Of a stretch of 64,000 bases of DNA, positions 42,335 to 54,108 are shown piece by piece; position 1 is the first letter of the stretch, and each line of letters starts with the position of its first letter. A program made the position numbers and the translations under genes. This stretch comes from Ctenosaura bakeri (lineage: Eukaryota > Chordata > Lepidosauria > Squamata > Iguanidae): the NCBI GenBank assembly GCA_948474755.1, contig CAOLHI010001474.1, positions 186,001 through 250,000 of the forward strand, read 5' to 3'. A model generated the notes under the pieces. That model had not been told where the DNA came from and made no database searches. It worked only from the letters and a program-made list of their open reading frames with translations.

Positions 42335-42692
42335 AGGGAGCTGAGTATGTTTAGCCTAGAGAAAAGAAGGTTTAGAGGTGACATGATAGCTAAGTTTAAA
42401 TATTTGAAGGGATTTCATATGTAGGATGGAGCAAGCCTGTTTTCTGCTACTCCAGAGACAAGGACACAGAGCAATAGCTTCAAACTTCATGAAAAGAGAT
42501 TCCATCTCAACATTAGTAAGAACTTCCTGGTGATAAGAGCAGTTTGACATACGCTGGCTCAGATTATTGGGGGTCTCCTTCTTTGGAGGTTTTTAAACAG
42601 AGGCTAGATGGTCATCTGTCAGGAATGCTTTCCTGCATTGGACTTAATGGCCCTTGAGGTCTCTTCCAGCTCTATGATTTTATGAATATATG
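42335..42692 (+). mobile_element. CR1 LINE, segment 4 (3' end)
   Basis: GGGAGCTGAGTATGTTTAGC to TTCCAGCTCTATGATTTTATG, matching the end of the copies at 1, 15.3 and 50.2 kb. Confidence 0.88.
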
Positions 42693-43589
42693 TCTGCTAT
42701 TATTAGGAAGTGCCTTGTTTTAAATTCCATTTTGCTGTGATTCATTTCACAAATTCACAGTTGCTGCAGAAGGAAGAGATTCTAGAATCTAGATTGTAAT
42801 GCAACTGTACAGAATTAGATTCCACATGCAGTGAAGGTACTGCTAGTCTTACAACCTGAAGTCTGGAGGAAAGTTTCAGAAAGTATGTGCTATCCTTGCA
42901 CAGCTACCCAAGAAAATAACAAAACAAACCACAATTGTGTCCCAGTAACTGAGTGGAATACCTTATCTATATTCTTCTCTTTTTAAGTAGGACAGCAACT
43001 CCTTTTTCAGTAAAAGCACAGAGAGTTGGTAATATTTGGGCTATGCTACTGGCACTAATACTTAGCAGATTCACCAATGACAACATTGTGGATCGAGGAA
43101 ATAGCATCTCCTCATGTTTGATATACTCTACTCACCTGAGTTTGGAATGAGTGGCCATGACACACAAAAGAGAAAGAAGGGAAGGAAAGGAAGCTGTGAA
43201 ATGCAGTACTATCTGCAGCAATATATGTACCTACCTACATACATACATTGGGGGGGGCACACATTTTGAAGCTAAATTCTGGAATGTTGTAGCAAGTTCA
43301 ATATTCTTTATGTCAAGATAAGTGGGCACAGGATTGCTGCCTCATGTCTTATACTACAGTTATGGAACATGTGTCTGAAGTAGCCTGCCTATTTAGAGAG
43401 TTTCAGCTGATACCTAAAGCTTAGGAAAGATAGTTCTCTGCCAATAAAACAAAATAAAAAGGGACAAGGATGAAAGCCAAAAGTCCATCCTGGTTTTGAA
43501 AAACAATTTTTTAAAATAAACACTAGCGCATATCTGTGTAATGGGTGTGAAAAATGAATGGCTGCTTCAAGGGATCATTTCACACTTTG
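42693..43589. other. Intergenic stretch
   Basis: AT-rich. No gene or repeat family recognised; a short TACATACATACA run lies near 43,232-43,247. Confidence 0.4.
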
Positions 43590-43785
43590 CCCATTTATAG
43601 TATTATGATTCCACTTTAACTGCCACTCTATCCAATTCTGGGGTTTGTAGTTTGGTGAGGCATTTAGACCTCCCTGCGAGAGAATTCTAAATATTCCTCT
43701 CCAAACTGCATATCCTAAGATTCTATAAGAAGTTCCCATGGCAGTTAAAGTGGAATCATAGCACCATAACTGTGTACAAGAGAGG
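43590..43785. mobile_element. PAL-like MITE (variant)
   Basis: ATTATGATTCCACTTTAACT and AGTTAAAGTGGAATCATAGC are inverted arms around GGGGTTTGTAGTTTGGTGAG. Same architecture as PAL, with a different arm sequence shared with 55.2 and 59.8 kb. Confidence 0.75.
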
Positions 43786-43949
43786 CAGTTCAGTTTATAG
43801 TGAAAGGGGGCAGAAAGGAGCACCAGACCCTGGTGAAGCCCAAAGCTCCAAGAAAGATGTTGTCCAGCTGCATCTGACCCTTGGCCCTGCACTTTTGCCT
43901 AACCTTGATTTAATGAGTGGGTGACTTGTTACTGTGGCCAGTGGCTCTT

Positions 43950-44834
43950 TCTCCCAGAGTCTACAATTTATTAATCCACAACATCAAACTGATATCTACC
44001 TGTGGCTAATATTAGAAATCATTCTACGTGTCTGACGGGGTCACTGGACAAGCACGTAGGCAGGCGCGGCCGAACAGCTGATGTTACGAAAATTCTGGTT
44101 AGGCAGTGACTTAAGCTGTCACGTAGCCCCAAGGAGCCCTCCAGATAGTTCAACCATCAAGCACACAAGGAGTCCCTTGCCCCGAAATGGTAACTTGACA
44201 GCAATACAATCAGCTTGCCAAGTGAGGGCAATTTCCACTCTGTCGATGCCTTTGTTCTACTCCAGCGGAGACATTCACAAATCATTGCGAATCATCAAGC
44301 CGGAGATGTCCATCATTGAGGACTTTGATCTAGCCCATCTCTCTATTGTTTTCCCCAAGAAAGGACTAGTCCTCCAGGTACATTTTCCCCTATAAAAACC
44401 CCATTTTAAGCAGTTCGGGGGATCGCTATTGCTTGCCTCCTGGCTTGCCGTCACTCTGTTGGCCGAACATCCCCCTCAGCCCTCTCCCTATGCTGAGTTT
44501 CACTACTCTCCACTCTCCATTTTAATTTGGTCTTCCGTGACATCTGGATCAGGCATAGTATGACCCTGAAACCCTCTGTAAAATCCCCTATCAGTTTTCC
44601 TCCCTTTTTATTTTCTCTTAGGATCTGTGTGAGTGAGTGCAAATGTGAATAAGTGTGCAATGACTGACTTTTTATAAAAATGAAACAAAAATCATTTATT
44701 AGACCTTTGGTTTGGTTTTTGGTCTGACCAATACAATGGGTTTTAAGATCCTGCTAAGTTAACCTGCCTCTTGCTTTGCCAATTTGTGCTCAAGCTAATT
44801 TTCCATTCTCCATAATATATTTTGAGTACGGTGA
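43950..44834 (+). mobile_element. Solo LTR, same family as 33 kb
   Basis: CTGATATCTACC, GGGGTCACTGGACAAGCACG, CCTATAAAAACC (TATA-like, near 44,390) and the AAAATCATTTATTAG to CAAGCTAATTTTCC segments follow the 33-kb copy. Its terminal GTAACA appears lost where the next LTR fragment begins. Confidence 0.7.
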
Positions 44835-44850
44835 CAGGGACCCCGTAAGG

Positions 44851-45130
44851 CCCCGCTTTTGGGGTCCCTAATATCAGTATGGTTTGGATGGGCACCATAC
44901 CTAATTGGCATCATATGCAATTGGCAACACATTTTATTGGCTCTGATATCAAATTCAAGCCTGAAAGGTGACAGAGAGGTCAAACCGAGCAAGGGAAAGA
45001 ATTTGACTGTAAATCTGAGCAGCATAGGTCAACACCAAAATTCCTCTAAAACCTCAGCCACCAAGGTCCACAAGGTGGAGTGATTGCCAAGACTTTCTCA
45101 GATTGTAAGCCAGTGACTCTGACTTTTAAA
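44851..45130 (+). mobile_element. LTR fragment, 5' part, same family as 39,741
   Basis: TAAGGCCCCGCTTTTGGGGT to AATTTGACTGTAAATCTGAG is the reverse complement of 40,950-41,527 without the MITEs. It confirms the MITE insertion points there. Confidence 0.8.
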
Positions 45131-45471
45131 AGGAAAATGGTTTTTGGATGGGGACTGAATGAAATACCACTAAAGAAGGAAAATGTAGTGGGGGATTGTA
45201 AATATAAAATAAAAATTTTGAGAGTATAACTCTAAACTTTAAAAGAAGAGACAAGAGAAAATGAATCTGATTTTGGAGGAGATAAAAAGAAAAGAAGAAA
45301 AATTAAGGAAGTCTTTATCAAAGACAAGTATGTAGGAGAAAGTGAGTAACTATAAATCTTGCTGTGTCTTCATTTTCTCTTCATATTTCAACACAAACAG
45401 ACCTCCTGCTCTCTCTACTGCAATTAATACCTTAGAAGCCTACCAAAATCGTCCCCTCTCCTTAATACAGT
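45131..45471. other. Stretch without a gene
   Basis: Purine-rich, no domain seen. Confidence 0.4.
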
Positions 45472-45654
45472 TTGTAGTTGTTGTTTTTGTTGTGTTCCTT
45501 CCAGTCATTCCAACTTTTGGTGAACCTAAGGCAAACCTATCAGCATGTGAGGTGTCCAAGGTCACTCAGTGGGTTTCCATGGCTGACCAGGGAACCGAAC
45601 CCTGCTTTCCAGAGTTGCAATCTTACACTCAAATTACTACCCCACACTAGCTCT
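45472..45654 (-). repeat. MIR-like tRNA SINE, reversed
   Basis: TTGTTGTGTTCCTTCCAGTC, TGGTGAACCTAAGGCAAACC and ACTACCCCACACTAGCTC are the inverse of tail, body and head of the 3,000 copy. Confidence 0.75.
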
Positions 45655-45855
45655 TCATAAAACTTACTGAAACCTAAAGATGGATGAAGCAAGCTTGCTG
45701 AGGTGGGTTCAAAGGGGAGCTGTAGCTCTGCATAAAGAATCCTCTCAACTGTGAATAACAAATAAAACCAGGAAGAAACAGACTATTGCTGCTGCTTACA
45801 CTTATGCAAAAGTGTAAGAATAAAGCTGACCAACAACCAGCCAATGTGGGGCCTA

Positions 45856-46213
45856 GGCCCTTTTTGCACAGCATTTTCCATGCGAAAGGTCCCCTTGAGC
45901 ATCCCGCAAATGTGAGGAGCGGTCCACATGACACACTCACTGGAGGCTCCAGGGCCTGGCAGATACCACTTGCACACTTTTTCATTTTCGGCTTTAAGCC
46001 GAAAATGGTGTGCAGTCGCACATCGCTCCGGGGCCCTGCACACACTTGCTGTGTTTGTAGAGCCTTGGGAGCTGGGTGGTTTGCGCTTCCTGTCTCAGTG
46101 CAGCCTGGGAAGGTCCCAGGCTGCACTGTGAAAGGAAGAGGCAAGCAGGAAGCTCATGTGGAGCTGAAGAAACCTGGACGTGCACTGAGAAAAGGTGAGT
46201 TGCGGAAAGGGCC
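45856..46213. mobile_element. MITE-H copy 8, perfect CTA duplication
   Basis: GGCCCTTTTTGCACAGC ... TTGCGGAAAGGGCC flanked by CTA (45,853-45,855; 46,214-46,216). Contains a perfect hairpin, TTTTCGGCTT-T-AAGCCGAAAA. Confidence 0.92.
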
Positions 46214-46216
46214 CTA

Positions 46217-46897
46217 ATCAGGAAGTGTGAAAGTGGCAAACTCATCTGTAGATTAGTTCTCAGCCATTAAAAAAAAAAAGATTGTTCTTTTTTCTTCTTT
46301 TTGATACCAACTGTTAATATAAATACAGAGACTAATTCATATTTACTGTTTCAATAAGTAATTCTTTCCCAAGAATGAAAATATGATTATTAAATGATGA
46401 AGTGTTCAGCGTGCACATGCTTGGTCACACAGTACAGTAATCCTTACCTTACATGGTTATAACTCCTTACTTTGACCTACCCACATTAATAATTTTTTAA
46501 AAAGTAAATAAGTAGTGTTTCAAGTTTCCTTTTCCTCCCCTTTGAGGTATTATATGGTTAAATGTGAAACATTATTATTATTTGGGCACTATCAGAAACC
46601 TGTCAGAATGACCTATGATCTTTAAGAGCCCTTCCTCCCCAGTTAGAAGTCCCTCCTGCTAGGCCATGATATCTGGACTGGGTCACTATAAAAACTCATT
46701 CCCTCATCACCAACCAATAGGGAAAGGTTTCAAAGTTTAGGATCCATGTGGTTGAAACTGGACGATCAGTGGCAATTTCTAACTTCACCTTAATTGGCCT
46801 CAGCAGAGATATATGACCACTCTGCAAATCTGCCCCATTACCACCAATCAAACCAGAAGAGTTCCATACTCAAAACACCCATGTAGACAAAAGTGGC
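46217..46897. other. Stretch without a gene
   Basis: AT-rich with an A-run near 46,268. Nothing coding recognised. Confidence 0.4.
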
Positions 46898-47200
46898 TGT
46901 TACCCTGCTTGCTGGGGGTCCCTTGGGGGGGGTTCTCAACACCTGTCAAAATTTTCACTAGTGGGGAAAATTAGCTATGAACACTGCTTTAGCAATGCAA
47001 AGAGGGCAGGGTAATTAAGGATCTTTTACCCAATGTTCACTCAGAAATCACACAAAAAGGTCTAATGAATAACTTTATTGAATAGTAATAGTATGCACTA
47101 ACGCAACACGCACACACGCATCCAAGAGCTAATAGAAATAAAGAGTGGAAATAAAATAGAGGAATTGTTGAGGGATTTGCAGCGTGGGTGATACTGCACC
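46898..47200 (-). mobile_element. Solo LTR, reversed, end part
   Basis: TGTTACCCTGC, GGGGAAAATTAGC and TAACTTTATTGAATAG (reversed poly(A) region) correspond to the U5-end half of the 33/44-kb LTRs. It probably continues to about 47.7 kb but the rest could not be matched. Confidence 0.6.
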
Positions 47201-48039
47201 TCTTCCTGAAGTCCTTGGTCTGGGAAGCAGCGATCAAACAGCAGCTCAGTGAAGAGACGCTGAGGAGATTGTGCAGCTGTCAGGAGGGGGGACGGGTCAG
47301 TTGGTGTGACCAGGAGGCATCATACTCTTTCTCCTTGCCTTGCCTTTCTCTCCTAACTAGCCCTAAAACAGGGACTATTTGTAGGAAAAATTTACTTTGA
47401 AGGCAAATCCTTTCCTGGGGAAAACAAACAGGGACAGAAAAGAAAAACAACTCCACACCTGGCATTTCTCTGATATCGGAAGATAACAAGGTGTTATCTC
47501 AGTAATAGAATCTTCCTCCGCTTTGAGGCTGCAGTGTGAGTTTCTGGAGATGGACTTGATAACGTTTTATTGCTTCCAGTGCCCAACTTTCTGGGAACAC
47601 TTTTACTCCCTTCAAGTGGACTCCTTAAAGGTAAGGACCTTTTGTCCACCATGGGTTAGCACAACATGAGGTCTCCTGTGGCTACATGACCGGGGATTTT
47701 ACTGGCCTGACCTGGTTCATTCAATCATACAACCGTTATTGCCTACCTGTGCATTTGGGTGGCCTCTCTGGTGGGTTACATTAATTTTATATCAAAGTAG
47801 TAGACCCCAGGACAGGGTTTACCAAGGGGGCAACAGTGGCCAATTGGTGGAATTTTCCATTTGCACCCAAATTGGGGTCATGTAACCACTCTATGAACTT
47901 ACCCTGTCACTGACAACCAATAGGAAGTGGTTTCAGACACCTAGGGCATACGTGGGCAAAGGTAGCTGGTAAGTGGAAATGGTGTTCAAATTAGCCCCAC
48001 TGGAGTTATACAACCACTCTGCAAACTCAGCCTACCAAC
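47201..48039. other. Stretch without a gene
   Basis: Possibly the remainder of the reversed LTR. Two imperfect segments with ACAACCACTCTGCAAA/GTAACCACTCTATGAA are shared within 47.8-48.0 kb and with 46.8 kb, suggesting diverged local duplications. Confidence 0.35.
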
Positions 48040-49275
48040 GGCCATTTCCATACTAGAGTGGAGAAGCATTTCACCATGTTTTATGAGCGGTGTTTTTTAC
48101 TTCAACTTACCCCGATTCCTATCTGCACCCCCTCTAGTTTCTGGCCATTTCCACACCAGAACGGAGGAGCATTGCAACATGTGTTGTGAGCGGTGTTTTT
48201 TACTTACTCCGATTTTACTGGAATGTAATCTGCACGCCCTCTGGTTTCTGTTGAAGTAAAGTAGTGAAAATTGTTTGCCGCTTCTGCTTCATCAATTCCT
48301 GTGAAAATTCCATCCCCCTCCCACTCCCTCCCTTGCTCCACACTGCCACCTCTGATTGGTCAAGTTTTTTTTTTAAAAAAAAACTCGTTGCTACATATCA
48401 GGGAGATACTTTAGTTCATTCTTACAGAAGACAAGCCCCCACCTCCAGTTTGCTACTAAAGTTGCTAGTAAAATTACTGTGTTCCGAAATGATGCATGTC
48501 TAAAAAGTATGTGACCAACATGAAAAGTTTGGAAAGCTCTGGTCTAGATAGCCGGAAATTGAAAAGCAACTATCCTAAGGATTCCAATGTATTTCATTGT
48601 ATTCCAGTGCCTGCCCTGCGTTTGAGGGGCGGAGATAGGAGTGGACAGAAATGACATCAGGGAATGGTGGGAATGCCCACAAAGAACCACCTCTGCTCGC
48701 ACATCTTCTGCATTTTGTCAAAAACTCAGCCAAACTGGTTTTTGAGCTTTACATCAGAGTTTTTCCGGTTTTACAATACATTGGTTTTATGTTGATAGTA
48801 ACCACACTAAGAGCTCAAGCTGTATGAATCTGCAGACGAAACATCTATACTAACCAGTTTAATGTGCAGACGTAACAGCAAGAATACGATGCCAGTGCGA
48901 TGTATTGCCCTTGTGTGGAAAAGGCCTCTGTCAAAGTAAAGTGGAGAAAGTCATCATCAATTCTCCTGGAACTCCTATTCCCCTCTCTCCTCTACTCTGC
49001 AATCGTGGATTGGTCAATTTAACACCCACCCCTGTGGTGTGAATCGATGTAACGCTTCCACATGTAGGAAAAAACACAGCAGCACTGTTGTGGTTGGTTT
49101 GCATCAAGTTTTTCTGTTTTTATATTACACCAGTTTCACAATGATGTGAACCATGTTCAGAACTGAATACATGTTGAACGAACTACGACAGAACGACGTC
49201 AAATGAATTTGACATGCAGATGTATTTGCAATGCAACAATACTACAGCGATGTATCTCCCCTGTGTGGAAAGGGC
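48040..49275. mobile_element. TIR element (GGCCATTTCC ends), outer copy
   Basis: It runs 48,040-48,142 and 48,930-49,275, interrupted by a second copy of itself. Left end GGCCATTTCCATAC, right end GTGTGGAAAGGGC. The two halves of the internal sequence match the inner copy in order. Confidence 0.7.
48143..48926. mobile_element. TIR element (GGCCATTTCC ends), inner copy
   Basis: GGCCATTTCCACACCAG ... TTGTGTGGAAAAGGCC, flanked by TCT at 48,140-48,142 and 48,927-48,929. It lies inside an older copy of the same family. Confidence 0.85.
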
Positions 49276-49561
49276 AATGTCAACCAATAGGGAGCAGTGT
49301 CAGGCCCACAGGATCCACATGGGAAAAACTAACCAATCAGAAAAGAACCTGCACCGAGAGATATTGCAAAGAGAGAACACCCATTTTCTGCCTGTCCAGA
49401 CATGTTCTGAGGAGAGAACACGGTGGGGTCAAGCAGCCCTCTTGAGTCCTACAGAGATTACTCACTTTCCAACAGACTTGAAATATAAATCCTGAAAATT
49501 CTATATGATCCCAGGGTCTGATAAAGAGAGCTGTCCAGAGCTTCTATAAGAGGAAGAGTCT

Positions 49562-49610
49562 GATCTCCTCCATATTGGTTTTAAGGTCACCATAGGTTGG
49601 AAATCATAGT
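49562..49610 (+). repeat. SINE tail, left part, split by CR1
   Basis: TTTTAAGGTCACCATAGGTTGGAAAT is the MIR-like SINE tail; the rest (TGACTTTAAGGCACACAACAGC) resumes at 50,288. Confidence 0.7.
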
Positions 49611-50287
49611 CTTCATAGTCTTCATAAACCACAAGCTGAACATGAGTCAGCAGTGTGATGTGGCAGCCAAGAAAGCCAATGCAATTCTTGGCTGCATCAA
49701 TAGGAGTATGGTGTCTAGATCAAGGGAGGTACTGGTACCACTCTACTCTGCTTTGATTAGACCTCATCTTGAATACTGTGTCCAGTTCTGGGCACCCCAA
49801 TTCAAGAAGAACATGGTCAAGCTGGAGCAAGTCCAGAGGAGGGCGACCAAAATGGTGAGAGGCCTGGAAGCCATGCCCTATGAGGATAGACTTAGAGAGC
49901 TGGGTATGTTTAGTCTGCAGAAGAGAAGATTAAGAGGGGACATGATAGCCATGTTTAAATATTTGAAGGGATGCCACGTAGAGGAAGGAGAGGGCTTGTT
50001 TTCTGCTGCTCCAGAGACCAGGACAAGGAGCAATGGATTCAAGCTGCAGGACAGGAGATTCCACCTGAACCTCAGGAAGAACTTCCTGACAGTCAGGGCT
50101 GTCCGGCAGTGGAATCTGCTGCCTCGGAGTGTAGTGGAGTCTCCTTCCTTGGAGGTTTTTAAGCAGAGGCTGGATGGCCATCTATCGGGAGTGCTTTGAG
50201 GGTGTACCTGCATGGCAGGGGGTTGGACTGGATGGCCCCTGTGGTATCTTCCAACTCTACATTTCTATGATTCTATGATTCTATGAA
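49611..50287 (+). mobile_element. CR1 LINE, 3' part with a long open frame
   Basis: The frame from 49,597 reads 200 codons without a stop through the CR1 ORF2 C-terminal region: [55 protein letters not shown]. It ends at the true CR1 stop and the TATGATTCTATGATTCTATG tail. It is the least decayed CR1 here, truncated at the 5' end. Confidence 0.92.
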
Positions 50288-50339
50288 ATGACTTTAAGGC
50301 ACACAACAGCAACAATACAGTCTTTTAATGAATTTTAAT

Positions 50340-50652
50340 GTTTTTTTTTAATGTTCTAGCTTTATAAATTGTTAGAATTGGTTTTTGGGTTATTCTTATA
50401 CAGTGGACCCTCCATATTTCCAGCTTTCTGATAACAATATGAGATGTAGTCATTCATGTTTTTGCCATTCATGGGGAGGGGGCCTCCTGAAACTGAAGCC
50501 CAAAAGATACAGAGGCTCCACTGCATTAATACTTTTGTCTCTGTACTGTTTTTGATATGTATTGTTTTAAAATGTGTTTTTAGCCATCTTGAGTCCCATT
50601 CCTGGGAGAAGGGCAGGATAGAAATGAAATAAATAAATAAATAAATAAATAT
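50340..50652 (+). repeat. Retroposon tail with AAAT microsatellite, holding a small TIR element
   Basis: TAGCCATCTTGAGTCCCATT leads to an AAAT array (50,627-50,650). Before it, CAGTGGACCCTCCATAT (50,402) and its inverse GAGGCTCCACTG (ending 50,524) bound a 123-bp MITE. Confidence 0.65.
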
Positions 50653-51702
50653 GTCTCAAATGTGGCAGAACCATGTTGTATCCTCTTTCAGCAGACACTC
50701 CTGTATTATAGGTAAAAATAAAACACCTTCCCTCTTGGGAGTGTTGGGTTATCTGGCAAAAAGAAGAGAAGACAGAAGACTAATTCATTTTGTTAATTCT
50801 GAAGGACCCTGTGGAGATTGCTAAAAAAGACACTGTTACAAATAGAGGATGGAGATCTGTTTTTACTGGCAAGTAAACAATTGTTGTCTTCTGTGATAAC
50901 TAGCATAGAAGTTTTTGTCCTGCTCCAAGACTTCTCTCCCTTTCTAATAGGCTAACCTGAAACCCATTCAGACAGTGAAATTTTGCAAGTTTAGTCTGCT
51001 TTCACATTTTGGAGGGAAGGAAAGCCATGTAAAAGGTATAACATTCTGGGCTTAATTTGGATTGCTGTTGGGTAGATTATGTTAATATACCAAACATTAT
51101 TCTATGCCTTATGCAGAGAAAAGATAGAGCCAAAAGGTTAGTCCAAAGCAAAGGAGTATGAGAAAAGTGTTTGAAAAACCGGAAGCAATGTCAAGTCAAA
51201 TGATTTATGCTCTGGGAGTGGTGACTGTGCCTGACAGGATAAAGATCAAATTCCAACTCAGAGGCATCCCTGACTTCATAAATAGCCAGTGCTACCAAGT
51301 TACCAACATAGAGACGTCAAAGAAACTGGAGCTGAGGGAGAATAAAGAGATATTTCAGATTTGTTGGAACTTAGAGAAGACTTGCAGCTGAAACCAAGTC
51401 TACAGGACAGTGCACTGATCTTCTTCTCCTGGCTTTCCATCTTCCTTGTTATGTTTTCCTTTTAATTGTGGGCAAGGTAAGCAGATTCTTTGTGTGACTG
51501 TATATGTATGCATTTAAGAACTTATTTTGCTTTAAAAGTATGCCTGCTTTGTTTGGGCATAAATGAATACTTTATGGGTCAGTCCCTGACATTTTGCAAA
51601 GTCTCTTTCACCTCCTGCAGCTGTGATTAGTGAATTCAAAGAGGAAGACAGCTTTTTGAGAGAAACCACATATGCCTTAGATCATCCCTGATTTTGTTCA
51701 AG
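50653..51702. other. Intergenic stretch
   Basis: AT-rich, no recognised gene. A frame at 51,158-51,391 (77 codons) has no domain. Confidence 0.4.
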
Positions 51703-52852
51703 TGGAGTGATTCCAGTATTCCATTGGAGGCAACCCCTGGCAGTTAAAGTAGAATCATGGTGCTATAATTGGGGAGTGTGGAAGACCACCGTCTCTGTGG
51801 GGAAGGAGAATCGGGGGTCCTGTGACAAGGAGAGACCTACAGTTGAGAAAGAGAATTCAAAGAGTGAAGATACCTGTAAGTTTCTCCTGTTCTACCTGCT
51901 TGTCCCCCCTCTTCACTTTTTCCAAGCCAGACTGGTACCTCTTTAGCTTGAACCAAATTGGCACTTCCTACTGTAACCTGATACCTTGAACATGAGATGA
52001 GCCCTGCTTTACCCAGGCCCCCTAGAGCACTGGGATTCTTCTGAGGTCCTTGGACTGAGTCATGGCTGACTTGGATGAATTCCAACATTAGTTTCTGCCA
52101 GCGCCTTCATGGTAGATAGCTATGGAGCGACAGTCTCATCTGCTCTTTGACAGTACAGTGCCTGACAGATTAGAACTGGAGCACTGTCAGAAAATGGAAT
52201 TGGTTGAAAAGCAGAACCCAGGTACTGTACTCTAGGGATCATGAAGGATTCACAAAGGCTCACTTGGGACTGACTACACATGCATTGCTTGCAAAGCCAC
52301 TCAGCTGGCTGGGCACCTTTTCCTCCTCTCAGCAAACTTTGCAAGCAGTGCACACATGTGGGTAGTTCCAAACAAGGCTCTGTAGGCAAGAAGACCTGAT
52401 GAAAGAGCAGAACCCCATACATTTGGAAGCACTGAAAGAGCAACTCATCAGATAACAGGGTGTCAAAAGGTGGCCACTTCCTGTATATCACTAGAAAGTC
52501 TAGCATGATAATGGAGGCCTGAGCCTCATATGGTTTGTGACTCTCTGATCCCCAGCTCGGTCTTCCACTGCCACTTTGATAGCACAGTTCCTCTTTTTAT
52601 TGAAACTGTTTCCTTAGCTGCTGCTGCTGCTGCCTCCTCTGTCTTAGCAGCCAGCTGGGAAGCTTTCCTTCTTCCCGCTGCCCCCAGGGACTCAAGCATC
52701 TACTATGCACTTGCCTGAAAGTTCTCACAAGAGGAAGTCAGAATGCTGTTCAGAACAAGAAAACATGAGTTTCTGTAAGCACTGCACACTCTCCCTGCAG
52801 TTCAGAATCTTGCTGATGCAACTGAATAGCCATCAAAACTGGTAAAACAGTT
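51703..52852 (+). repeat. Interspersed duplication, copy A
   Basis: Matches 59,895-60,687 in order and orientation, from the right arm of a PAL-like MITE (TATTCCATTGGAGGCAACCC) to ATAGCCATCAAAACTGGTAA. About 330 bp near 52,160-52,490 are present only here. Function unknown; open frames are short and not shared in frame. Confidence 0.75.
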
Positions 52853-52854
52853 GG

Positions 52855-53690
52855 ATTTAAAGCCAAGATGTCAGCATAGCTGGTAGCCTGAACCGTTGGC
52901 TCAGGACTACCCAGTGTGAATCTGAAGGGAAAACATCTCCCGGGGACTTTTTGGGTTCCCCAAAAAACTTCCCCTTGGCAAGTAGGGGAAGCAAAGCAGC
53001 TCATGAGTCTGGAATCATCCCAGCTCTGGTGGAGAAGGGGTGGAGTTTGTACTGGTACAAACGGGACGGAGGACGGAGCCAATGCTGCAGATTCGCAGCC
53101 AGATTATCTGATAAGCACTGGCAAGAACCTTTTTTAAAACAGAGAAGGATCAAAGAATTATCCAGTTAGAATCAATGAACTGAAGCGAAGAAAGATTTTA
53201 GCTAATGAATCCAAGACTGAACTGGTATCTGTCATGAAGGCTGATCGGTGTAGACAGTACAGCCTGGAGCATGGAGGAGTGGAGGCGATGAAAGCGGACT
53301 TGTGACAATAATGGAGGATGCGACACGGCTGGACTTTGGTGAGCAAAGGAGCGATTTTCCCCCTGGTGCTTGGTGATTGAGCTTTCCCCTCCTTCTGAGT
53401 GAGCACTCACTTTACTGTTAAAGTTTTGATGGGACAGTTGTACACTTGGCTGAACTTGTTTTTGTAGAACTTGGGTTTTTTTGGGTGCTCGGCTTTAACT
53501 TTTCTTGAAGAATTATGGGAAAGGGGGAAGCGGGAGACAGACGAAGTATGGTGGATTGAGTTGAAGTGGAGAAGAGATAGAGAATTTGAAACTGAAAGGG
53601 GAGGGAAATATGGTGACAACAGTGCTCTTTTTGGAGGACATGAAGATGCCGCTTTGTTTTTGCCCATGAGGAGCACTGTGGGACTTAATC
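52855..53690 (+). mobile_element. Probable L1 5' UTR
   Basis: Lies directly upstream of L1 ORF1 remnants and is GC-moderate with GAGGACGGAGCC-type segments. No independent evidence, so the 5' limit is a guess. Confidence 0.4.
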
Positions 53691-54077
53691 ATGGAGCAAA
53701 ATTACAAAGAAAAATTAATAGTGGATGAGAATGAAATTAAAAATTTTAAGGATGTACCGCCAAGTGTGATGAGGAAAAGAAGAGAATATGCATTTTTGAT
53801 AAAGATTCTGCAATCTCTGGAAATAAGATATAGATGGGAGGTAACAAAAGGTCTTTCCTTTTTCTTTGAAAGTAGAAGAATAAAGATAAGTTCTGTTCAG
53901 CAAGCAATAGAATTTCAAGAGAAATATCTGAAACCTGGTTCAGAAACAGTAAGGACCAAAGATAAGAAGCCAGAAAAAACAGTGGAATCTACACAGATGC
54001 GAGCGGCAATGGCAGATGAATCCAGTCCAGTGTCTGAAGAAGAATCAGAATTGGTAGAACCAGAAGAGAAAAAGTAA
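53691..54077 (+). pseudogene. L1 ORF1 remnant (C-terminal domain)
   Basis: The 128-codon frame contains NFKDVPPSVMRKRREYAFLI and IRYRWEVTKGLSFFFESRRI, the C-terminal domain of L1 ORF1p, an RNA-binding protein. The usual N-terminal coiled coil and RRM are missing, so most of ORF1 is deleted. Confidence 0.85.
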
Positions 54078-54108
54078 AAAGGGAAGTAAAGACAGCAAAA
54101 CAGCAAAT

